From the NCBI RefSeq assembly GCF_028289855.1, contig NZ_JAQGKZ010000059.1:1-64000 (forward strand): a stretch of DNA of 64,000 nucleotides, written 5' to 3'. The notes under the pieces were generated by a model. That model was not told the origin of the DNA. It did not search any database and saw only the letters and a list, made by a program, of their open reading frames with translations. Shown here piece by piece: positions 8,356 to 15,153 of this stretch. The translations under genes and the position numbers were made by a program. The DNA is from Sphingomonas bacterium (GTDB taxonomy: Bacteria; Pseudomonadota; Alphaproteobacteria; Sphingomonadales; Sphingomonadaceae). Every line of letters starts with the position of its first letter. Positions within the stretch are counted from its first letter, which is position 1.

Positions 8356-9825
8356 TCATCGGTGACTGAAGCTGGGTTTGAACGGCTGTTTGGGGATGAC
8401 GACGTCCTTGACGTCGCTGAAGAATTCGAAGCTCCACGCGCCGCCTTCGCGCCCGATCCCCGACTGGCCGCGCCCGCCGAACGGTGCGGCGAGGTCGCGG
8501 ATGCCGAAGCTGTTGACCCAGATGAAGCCGGTCCGGACGCGGTCGGCGATCGCCGTGGCGTGGGATTCTTCGCCGTAGCAGACGCCGCCCAAGCCATAGG
8601 CAGAGTCATTGGCGAGCCGCACCGCCTCGGAATCGTCGGCGAAGGTCTGGAGCGTCAGGACGGGCCCAAACACTTCCTCCTGGACGATCTCCGCGTCGGG
8701 CGCGACGTCGGCCAGCATGGTCGGCTTGTAATAGAGAGCGCCGAAGCGGTCGGGCTCGCCGCCCCAAAGCAATGTCACCCCCGCCGCTTTGGCGCGCTCG
8801 ACATAGCTGGTCACGCGCTCGATCTGGCGGGGATGGATGATCGGGCCGACCTCGGTCGCCTCGTCACGCGGATCGCCCACGACCAGTTGCTCGACGATCG
8901 CGCGCATTCGTTCGACAAAGGCGTCGCGGACCCGCTCATGGACAAGGAAGCGCGTGCCCGCGAGGCAGACTTGGGTGGCGTTGCGGTACATCAGCGCGCC
9001 GGTCGCCGCGGCGGTGTCGAGATCGGCGTCCTCGAGCACGATGAAGGGCGACTTGCCGCCCAGTTCGAGGCTGCACGGCACGAGGTTCGCGCCGGCCGCG
9101 CTCGCGATGATGCGCGCGGTCGCGACCGAGCCAGTGAAGGAAATCCTCGCGATGTCGGGATTGGCCACCAGCCGCGCGCCGGTGGTGGCGCCCCGCCCCT
9201 GGACGACGTTGAAGACCCCTGGCGGGAGCCCCGCATCGTGGGCAGCGTCGGCTAGCAGCGAGCAGGTGAGCGGCGCCCATTCGGGCGGCTTGACCACGAC
9301 GGTATTGCCCGACGCGAGCGCCGGACCGACCTTCCACGTGCTCAGCATCAATGGCGCGTTCCACGGCGTGATGATCACGCACACCCCCGCCGGATCGTGC
9401 CGGACGCGATGGATCGCCTGTGGCGTCTCGATCACCTTGTCCTGCAGCGTCAGCGCGGCCTCGGCAAAGAAGGTGATGTTGAGCATCGCGCGCGGCACGA
9501 TGCCATGCCGCATCCGCGACAGCAGCACGCCGGCATCGGTCGATTCGGTCAGGCAGAGCAAGTCCCCGCGCTTGCCGATTTCCTCCCCGAAACGCCGGAG
9601 ATAGGGCAGCCGCCCCTCGGCGCCGAGAGCTGCCCAGCCCGGGAATGCGCGGCCGGCGGCGGCGACCGCTGCATCGGCTTGCGCGTCGCTCGCCTGCGCG
9701 ACGCGTCCAAGCACGTGCTGGTCGATCGGAGAAAACAGCTCGAACGTCTCCGCCGACGCGACACGTTCACCGTCGATGTAGTGCAGCGGCGAAATGCCCT
9801 GCTGGCCAATCCAGTCACTGCCCAT
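8356..9825 (-). CDS. hpaE: Aldehyde dehydrogenase, HpaE-like
   Basis: This 489-residue NAD-dependent aldehyde dehydrogenase probably oxidises 5-carboxymethyl-2-hydroxymuconate semialdehyde. It shows ITPWNAPLMLSTWKVGPALASGN, the cofactor-binding FTGSVATARII, the general base Glu in SLELGGKSPF, and a candidate nucleophile Cys in NATQVCLAGTRFLVHE. The EEVFGPVLTL and GGRGQSGIGREGG motifs are also present. The usual GQ before the catalytic Cys reads TQV, a small departure. It is the promoter-proximal gene of the operon and is divergent from the LysR gene at 9919. Other hydroxymuconic semialdehydes are possible substrates. Confidence 0.85.
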   Translation of the reverse strand: MGSDWIGQQGISPLHYIDGERVASAETFELFSPIDQHVLGRVAQASDAQADAAVAAAGRAFPGWAALGAEGRLPYLRRFGEEIGKRGDLLCLTESTDAGVLLSRMRHGIVPRAMLNITFFAEAALTLQDKVIETPQAIHRVRHDPAGVCVIITPWNAPLMLSTWKVGPALASGNTVVVKPPEWAPLTCSLLADAAHDAGLPPGVFNVVQGRGATTGARLVANPDIARISFTGSVATARIIASAAGANLVPCSLELGGKSPFIVLEDADLDTAAATGALMYRNATQVCLAGTRFLVHERVRDAFVERMRAIVEQLVVGDPRDEATEVGPIIHPRQIERVTSYVERAKAAGVTLLWGGEPDRFGALYYKPTMLADVAPDAEIVQEEVFGPVLTLQTFADDSEAVRLANDSAYGLGGVCYGEESHATAIADRVRTGFIWVNSFGIRDLAAPFGGRGQSGIGREGGAWSFEFFSDVKDVVIPKQPFKPSFSHR

Positions 9826-9858
9826 GACGATCCTCTCGGAGTCTGCCTAGCCGTGCAC

Positions 9859-9912
9859 ATTGTATCGATTAAGCGAAAGTTCTTGTACAATTGTATAGGA
9901 TATCTGCACAAT
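9859..9912. promoter_or_regulatory. Probable operator region between hpaE and the LysR gene
   Basis: The 93-base divergent intergenic stretch carries repeated ATTGTAT words at 9859-9865 and 9890-9896, a perfect TTGTACAA palindrome at 9883-9890, and ATTGT/ACAAT arms at 9890-9894 and 9908-9912. LysR regulators typically bind such dyads between their own gene and the target operon. The exact site and protein are inferred. Confidence 0.5.
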
Positions 9913-9918
9913 GCTCCC

Positions 9919-10824
9919 ATGACGCCGCGCTTCACGCCACGCCAGATCGAGGCTTTTCTTGCCGTCGCGGAGCTGCAGAGCTTTCGGCTGGGCGCGTCGC
10001 GGATCAACGTCACGCCGTCGGCGATCAGCAATCTGATTGGCGAGCTAGAGGATTCGCTCGGCTTCGCGCTGTTCGAGCGGACCACGCGCAGGGTCGCGCT
10101 GACCGCGGCGGGCAGGCGCTTCCTGCCGTCGGCGACGGCGGTACAGCGGCAGATCGCGCAAGCCGTGACCGCGGCGGCGGATATTCGCGATGGCGCTACA
10201 CAGGTCGTCCGCATCGCGGCGCCGCTGACACTGGCGGCGACCTTGCTTCCCTATCTGATCGCGACGCGCCCCAAGCCCCAGCGTATCGCGGTCCGGATCA
10301 TCGACACCCCCGTCGTCTGGCTCGCGGATCGCGTGGCGATCGGGGAAGCCGATCTGGCCATCGGTCCCGACCGCGAATGCCCGCCGCATATCGCGCGATC
10401 GCCGATCAGCCCCACTCCCTGGCAGCTTTGGATGGCGCCGGATCACCCGCTTGCCGGCCGCGAATCGATTCCGTGGCACATGCTCGAACGGCTCCCGATG
10501 GTGGCCGCCGGGCGCGATCACGAGCAGAGCATCTGGCCGCACATCGTCGCTAGCGGCACGACGCCGCCCCGGCACGTCCAGATCGTCGAACATATCACGA
10601 CAACTTTGGGCCTCGCCGCCGCCGGGCAGGTCGCGACCTTCTCGCCGGACTATGTCGCCCCGCTGGCGGCGGCGTTCGGGCTCGTCGGACGCCCGCTGGT
10701 CGAGCCCGATATCGAGCGTTCGCTTTGCCTCTATGCGCGCGCCGCAGACCGCATGTCCGCGGCCGTCCAAACGGTGTTCGATCACATCAAAACGGCGACG
10801 CCGGTGCGATTGGCGACCGGATAA
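9919..10824 (+). CDS. LysR-family transcriptional regulator
   Basis: This 301-residue regulator starts at the ATG at 9919, giving the family-typical RFTPRQIEAFLAVAELQSF N-terminus. A longer open frame reaching back to 9397 is antisense to hpaE. The winged helix spans residues 1-60, with the recognition region ASRINVTPSAISNLIGELEDSLG. A periplasmic-binding-protein-like effector domain covers roughly 90-295. It is divergent from hpaE, the usual layout for a pathway-specific activator of the adjacent operon. The inducer, probably an aromatic acid or ring-cleavage product, cannot be read from sequence. Confidence 0.92.
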   Translation: MTPRFTPRQIEAFLAVAELQSFRLGASRINVTPSAISNLIGELEDSLGFALFERTTRRVALTAAGRRFLPSATAVQRQIAQAVTAAADIRDGATQVVRIAAPLTLAATLLPYLIATRPKPQRIAVRIIDTPVVWLADRVAIGEADLAIGPDRECPPHIARSPISPTPWQLWMAPDHPLAGRESIPWHMLERLPMVAAGRDHEQSIWPHIVASGTTPPRHVQIVEHITTTLGLAAAGQVATFSPDYVAPLAAAFGLVGRPLVEPDIERSLCLYARAADRMSAAVQTVFDHIKTATPVRLATG

Positions 10825-10931
10825 CGACTGGCGAGCGCGGCAATTGGTTTTGAAAATCAATCTCCGGCCGGATTCGAAATAGCACGAAACGGTGTGGCGG
10901 GGTTAGGATCGGGTCAAAAGGGAGAGAGGCG

Positions 10932-10970
10932 ATGTCCGACCGTATGGCTACCGAAAGGAGCACGACGTGA
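10932..10970 (+). other. Twelve-codon leader-like ORF overlapping the next start codon
   Basis: An ATG at 10932, preceded by GGGAGAGAGG, opens a 12-codon frame (MSDRMATERSTT). Its TGA overlaps the GTG start of the next gene as GTGA. The ribosome site of that next gene, AAAGGAG, lies inside this small frame. This is the geometry of translational coupling. Whether the peptide is made is unknown. Confidence 0.35.
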
Positions 10971-12145
10971 CCTATGCTCCCGCCCCCGAATTTCAGGATC
11001 TCTACAACGTCTTTACCGGCGTTCCCGACAGTATCGGGGCGCATCTGAACGGCCGTTATGGCGAGCTCTCGGCGCAGAATCCTTTGCTCGTCGTGACCGG
11101 CAGCGACTTCGTCCTCTTTCCCGGCGGCGGCCGTGCGCCCCACCGCGAAAGCTTCCGCAATTCGATGCGCGGCTTCGTCGAACTGACCGCGGTCTCGCAT
11201 ATCGGCGTCGCAGTGCCGTTCCTGATCCGGCTCAAGGAACTCGGTTTTACCGATTGGGAGAGCGACGCCCGGCGCTTCATCGCCAGCATGAACCGCCTGC
11301 GCGCGGCCAACACGCTCGCTTATTGGCGCGATACCGCGGCGGTCGAGGCTTGGCGCGGCCGCGAGGAGAAGATCACCGACCTCGTCGACTATAGCTGCGA
11401 TGTCGCGCTTAACTTCATGGCACGCGGGCTTGCCGATCCCGATAGTTTCACCTTCCCTTATGTGCGGGAGACCTTTCTCGATCCGGTCGACAATCCCGCG
11501 GCTCCCGTGCCGATGAACGACATGATGGCCGCCACTTTCGCGCTGGTCTTTCTCGATTCCGGTTTCCGCATCACCCGGTGGCTTCGCGCGCAGGAGATCG
11601 ACTGGTCGCGGCTGATGGTGATCTTCAGCGGGCGCGCCGGCCGGCCGACGGCGGGCCTCACTTGGCAGTCCAATTCGGCGTGCTACGTCCTCCACCGGGC
11701 ATCAAACGAGCAGCTGCCGCCCGAGCGCGTCTATATCGCGCCGCACGCCCCAAGCCTCGACGTCGCCGCGCTCGAAACGCCCGAGGGGACTGCGCGGGTC
11801 GAGGCGGAATTCCGCAAGATCTGGTTCAGCACGCGCGCGACCGTCGAAATGGGGCGTGCCATGTATGCGGACTATCCCGCGTTCCGTCCGATGGTCGAGA
11901 ACGCGCCGGTCGTGGATGCCGATACCGACGTGCTTGGCGAACTGCCCAAGGTGAAGTCGCCGGAGGATCGGCGGGCGTTCGTCACACTGCTGCGCTTCGT
12001 GATGGAGGACCCGCGTCAGCAACTCGCCAACGCCTCTGCCCATTATATCGTCGATCAGCTGAGCGAGAACGACAACCGGCCCGAGCGTGTGCGCGTCCCG
12101 GGTTTCGACAACGTGGACTATCCGCGGCGTAGCCCGCGCAACTAG
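10967..12145 (+). CDS. Protein of unknown function in aromatic catabolic region
   Basis: I do not recognise this 392-residue protein. The GTG start is supported by GAAAGGAG seven bases upstream. It has no signal peptide and no obvious membrane segment. Notable stretches are LVVTGSDFVLFPGGGRAPHRESF, a basic LMVIFSGRAGRPTAGLTWQSNSACYVLHR segment near residue 215, and VYIAPHAPSLD near 255; the chain is rich in Arg, Asp and aromatic residues. It lies between the LysR gene and a LigI-like amidohydrolase, and its stop codon overlaps the amidohydrolase stop on the opposite strand. A catabolic role is guessed from position only. Confidence 0.75.
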   Translation: MTYAPAPEFQDLYNVFTGVPDSIGAHLNGRYGELSAQNPLLVVTGSDFVLFPGGGRAPHRESFRNSMRGFVELTAVSHIGVAVPFLIRLKELGFTDWESDARRFIASMNRLRAANTLAYWRDTAAVEAWRGREEKITDLVDYSCDVALNFMARGLADPDSFTFPYVRETFLDPVDNPAAPVPMNDMMAATFALVFLDSGFRITRWLRAQEIDWSRLMVIFSGRAGRPTAGLTWQSNSACYVLHRASNEQLPPERVYIAPHAPSLDVAALETPEGTARVEAEFRKIWFSTRATVEMGRAMYADYPAFRPMVENAPVVDADTDVLGELPKVKSPEDRRAFVTLLRFVMEDPRQQLANASAHYIVDQLSENDNRPERVRVPGFDNVDYPRRSPRN

Positions 12146-13101
12146 GTCGCCATGCCCACCCGATCGGTCGACGTCGCGTCCTGACCTGCGGGAGCTGCCG
12201 CAAAGTCGAATAGCTGGCGCGGATTGTCGACCAGGATCATCCGTCGAGTCACCGCGTCGGGCGCCCAGATCGCCAGCGCGTTGAGCAGCTCGCCGGTGTC
12301 GCGCGTGCCGTCGGGAATATGCGGCCAGTCGGAACCCCACAGCACTTTCTGCGGCGCGGCCGCTACGATCGCCCTGGCGACGCGGTCGACCGCTTCGAGG
12401 CTCGAATGCCGGGCCAGACGATACGGCGCGCTCAACTTGAGCCAGCAATGGCCATCGCGCAGCAGACCGAGCATGCGCTCGAAATCGTCCTCGGTCAGGC
12501 CGTCCTTCGCCAGCATATATCCCATATGATCGACGACGAACGCGATCTCGAGTTCCGCAAGCATGTCCATCGAATCGCGGACGATCGCGCCCGGCGTGTA
12601 GAATTGCAGATGCCAGCCAAGCGGCGCCACGCGGGCGGCCATCTGGCGGATATAGGCATGGATCTCCGCGATCGGCAGCGACGCCCGCTTGAACAGATCG
12701 AGCCGGACGCCGCGCACCCCGGCGTCATGAAGGCGCTCGAGTTCGACGTCGCTCACGCTTGGTTCGATATTGACGATGCCGCGCGCGATTGGACCGGCGT
12801 CGGCCAAAGCGTCGATCAGGCACGAATTGTCGGTGCCGTAGAAGCTCGGCTGGACGATCACGAAATTGTCGATGCCCAGCACGGGCATGAGTTTCAGGTA
12901 ATGGTCCAGCCCTCCGTCGGGCAGCGTGTAATTGGCGTCGGGGACACTCGGATAAAGCAGCGGCGTGCTCGGGAATTCGCCGCGCGCTTCGAAGACATGC
13001 ATGTGCGCGTCGCACGCGCCCGCGGGCATCGCGAACGCAGGACGTTCGAGGCTCTGCGCGGGGCGCATCTTCGTGCTGATTTCGTTCGGATCACCGGGCA
13101 T
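12142..13101 (-). CDS. LigI-like metal-dependent amidohydrolase (lactonase family)
   Basis: This 319-residue TIM-barrel hydrolase belongs to the amidohydrolase group that includes 2-pyrone-4,6-dicarboxylate lactonase (LigI). The family pattern PAGACDAHMHVF is near residue 27, VRLDLFKR near 130 and FVVDHMGYM near 185. The active-site Asp lies in LWGSDWPHIPDGT near 255. A CTGGAG ribosome site precedes the ATG at 13101. The adjacent aldolase gene at 13127 on the same strand suggests hydrolysis of a lactone or pyrone followed by aldol cleavage, as in the protocatechuate 4,5-cleavage pathway. The exact substrate is not determined. Confidence 0.82.
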   Translation of the reverse strand: MPGDPNEISTKMRPAQSLERPAFAMPAGACDAHMHVFEARGEFPSTPLLYPSVPDANYTLPDGGLDHYLKLMPVLGIDNFVIVQPSFYGTDNSCLIDALADAGPIARGIVNIEPSVSDVELERLHDAGVRGVRLDLFKRASLPIAEIHAYIRQMAARVAPLGWHLQFYTPGAIVRDSMDMLAELEIAFVVDHMGYMLAKDGLTEDDFERMLGLLRDGHCWLKLSAPYRLARHSSLEAVDRVARAIVAAAPQKVLWGSDWPHIPDGTRDTGELLNALAIWAPDAVTRRMILVDNPRQLFDFAAAPAGQDATSTDRVGMAT

Positions 13102-13126
13102 TCTATTCTCCAGAAAAGTCGGGGCG

Positions 13127-13942
13127 TCAGGCGTCCGCCATGTGGGCGCGCCATTCGTCGGCGCGCTGATTGATCACGCCGGCCAGCATGTCCGTGTCGA
13201 TCCCGGCAAAGACCAGCGGCGCGAAGCCCATGTCGAGCAACTCGCGCCAATGCCCAGCATCGGCCACACCGCCGATCACCGCGAGCTTGCCGGCGGCGCG
13301 TGCGGCTGCGGCAACCTTGGCGCACGCGTCGAGGATCGCCGGGTTGCGCACTTCGCCGGGACAGCCGTAATCGGCGGTCAGGTCGTTGGTCCCGATGCCC
13401 AGGATATCAACCCCGTCGACCGCGGCGATGTCCGCGATGTTTTCGATGCCGAGGCGCGATTCGATCAGCACTTGAAGCAGGACATCGTCGTTGGCGCGTG
13501 TCGTGAGCTCGGTCGCCGGCATGCGGGCAAAGCCATGGTGCGGCAGCATCGCCAGCGCCGAGCGCTGCCCGCGAGGCGGAAAGCGGCACGCGTCGGCGGC
13601 ATCGCGCGCCGCCGCCGCCGTTTCGACCTTGGGAACGATGATCCCGCTCGCGCCGCAGTCCAGCAGACGTCCAATGACGCCATATTCGCGTTCGGGGACC
13701 CGGACCCACGCTCCCATCCCCAGATCCATCGCGGTCGCCGCGAGCGCCGCCGCGCAATCGATCGAGAGGCTGGCATGTTCGAGGTCGATCCAGATGACAT
13801 CGTACCCCGCCGCCGACGCCATGCGGATGATCTCGCCTGTCCGGGCGTTACGGATACCGAGTTGGATAATCGGTTCGGAAGCCAGCAGCCGGTCGCGGAT
13901 CGACCGGACCTGCTCACGCTCCTGTGATCTGTAGCGTGTCAT
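13127..13942 (-). CDS. HpcH/HpaI-family aldolase (second copy)
   Basis: This 271-residue aldolase superfamily member starts at the ATG at 13942, preceded by GAGAGGGG. Visible motifs are YDVIWIDLEHASLSID (catalytic His in EHA), GIIVPKVETAAAARDAADACRFPPRGQRS, VLIESRLGIENIADIAAVDGVDILGIGTNDL, and a C-terminal FAGIDTDML. It shares these landmarks with hpaI at 3535-4341, but the sequences are far apart, so it is not a recent duplicate. It is 25 bases upstream of the LigI-like gene in the same direction and divergent from the LysR gene at 14095. It probably cleaves a 4-hydroxy-2-oxo acid. Confidence 0.87.
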   Translation of the reverse strand: MTRYRSQEREQVRSIRDRLLASEPIIQLGIRNARTGEIIRMASAAGYDVIWIDLEHASLSIDCAAALAATAMDLGMGAWVRVPEREYGVIGRLLDCGASGIIVPKVETAAAARDAADACRFPPRGQRSALAMLPHHGFARMPATELTTRANDDVLLQVLIESRLGIENIADIAAVDGVDILGIGTNDLTADYGCPGEVRNPAILDACAKVAAAARAAGKLAVIGGVADAGHWRELLDMGFAPLVFAGIDTDMLAGVINQRADEWRAHMADA

Positions 13943-14073
13943 TCCAGCCCCTCTCGTGGCTATGTTCTTGAGCCGAAGCCGTCCGGCGCCTTGGGGGCGC
14001 GCCAGATACGCTTCGTTCCGGGATGCAGATTGCCGTTGCTTTGCCGCGTATGCTAATTCACGCTCCACCCCAT

Positions 14074-14096
14074 ATTGATTGAAGCTCCGCATCAAT
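14074..14096. promoter_or_regulatory. LysR T-N11-A operator overlapping the regulator's start codon
   Basis: Perfect inverted arms ATTGAT (14074-14079) and ATCAAT (14091-14096) are separated by exactly 11 bases, the classical LysR T-N11-A arrangement. The right arm includes the first two bases of the ATG at 14095, so a bound regulator would block its own translation start region or promoter clearance. Confidence 0.7.
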
Positions 14097-15069
14097 GAAC
14101 CTGCGCCAGATCCAATATTTCGCCGTTCTGGCCGAGGAGCTCCACTTCCGGCGCGCGGCGGAACGGCTGGCAATCACGCAAGCGCCCCTGTCGGTGGCGA
14201 TTCAGTCGCTCGAACGCGAACTCGGCACGATGCTGTTCCGCCGGACGCAGCGGCGGGTCGAACTGACCGAAATGGGCATGGCGTTCCGCCGCCACGCGAC
14301 CGAGATACTCGAGCGGATCAATTTCGGCGTCAGCGACATGAAGGAACTGGTCGCCGGTAACGCGGGGCGCTTGCGCGTCGGCTTCACCTCGGCCGCGCCG
14401 CTTCTGACCTTCTTTCCTAATATGATCGCGTCGTTCTGCCTGCGCTATCCTAAGGTCCAGGTCACGCTGCACGATTTGCCGTCGGCCAGTCAGATCACGG
14501 CCTTGCAAGCGCATGAGATCGATGTCGGGATCATGCGCGGCACCGGGCAGGGCCAGGTCGCGGACGTTGCCTATACCCGCTTGTTTCGCGACAAGCTCAT
14601 CGTCGTCATGCGCAACGACAATCCGCTGGCGGCCAAACCCGAGCTCAGCCTCGCCGATCTGCGCGACGAGAAGTTCCTGTTCTACCCGCCGCGAGCCGGT
14701 ATCGGCATCGGCGATCTTTTGCGCGAATTGTGCGCAAAACGCGGTTTCACGCCGAATGTCGTGCAGGAAGTCATCGATACGTCGGCGCTCGTATGCCTTG
14801 CCGCGACCGGGATGGGTATCGCGGTTGTCCCATCGGAGCTTCAGTGCATCCACGTGCCGAACACCGTGTTCAGGACGCTGAGCGACGAAGATATGGTCAC
14901 CGACGTCTGGCTCGTCGCGCGCGCCGGCGAACCGAGCCCGTTGATCGCCGCGTTCAACACGATCGTGAAGGGCGCGCTCACCGCGTGGAAGAAGGACGAC
15001 GCGCAAAGTCAGTTCGCGTCGACGGTCGGCCCCGACCCTGTTACGCCGGTCGCGGTCGAAGCTAGCTGA
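14095..15069 (+). CDS. LysR-family transcriptional regulator (BenM/CatM-like)
   Basis: This 324-residue LysR protein has an N-terminal helix-turn-helix (MNLRQIQYFAVLAEELHFRR, then LAITQAPLSVAIQSLERELG) and an effector-binding domain from about residue 90. That domain includes LRVGFTSAAPLLTFFP and a G-rich PRAGIGIGDLL loop like those of muconate-responsive BenM/CatM types. It is divergent from the aldolase-amidohydrolase pair, its likely target. A perfect T-N11-A dyad overlaps its start codon, which suggests autorepression. The extended C-terminal tail after residue 305 is low in structure. Confidence 0.92.
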   Translation: MNLRQIQYFAVLAEELHFRRAAERLAITQAPLSVAIQSLERELGTMLFRRTQRRVELTEMGMAFRRHATEILERINFGVSDMKELVAGNAGRLRVGFTSAAPLLTFFPNMIASFCLRYPKVQVTLHDLPSASQITALQAHEIDVGIMRGTGQGQVADVAYTRLFRDKLIVVMRNDNPLAAKPELSLADLRDEKFLFYPPRAGIGIGDLLRELCAKRGFTPNVVQEVIDTSALVCLAATGMGIAVVPSELQCIHVPNTVFRTLSDEDMVTDVWLVARAGEPSPLIAAFNTIVKGALTAWKKDDAQSQFASTVGPDPVTPVAVEAS

Positions 15070-15153
15070 TCCCGACACGATTGCGCCGTCCGAAGCAGTA
15101 TCCGGACGGCGCGTCGACGACCGATATCGATCCGGAAGGCCTGGCCAGCCCGT

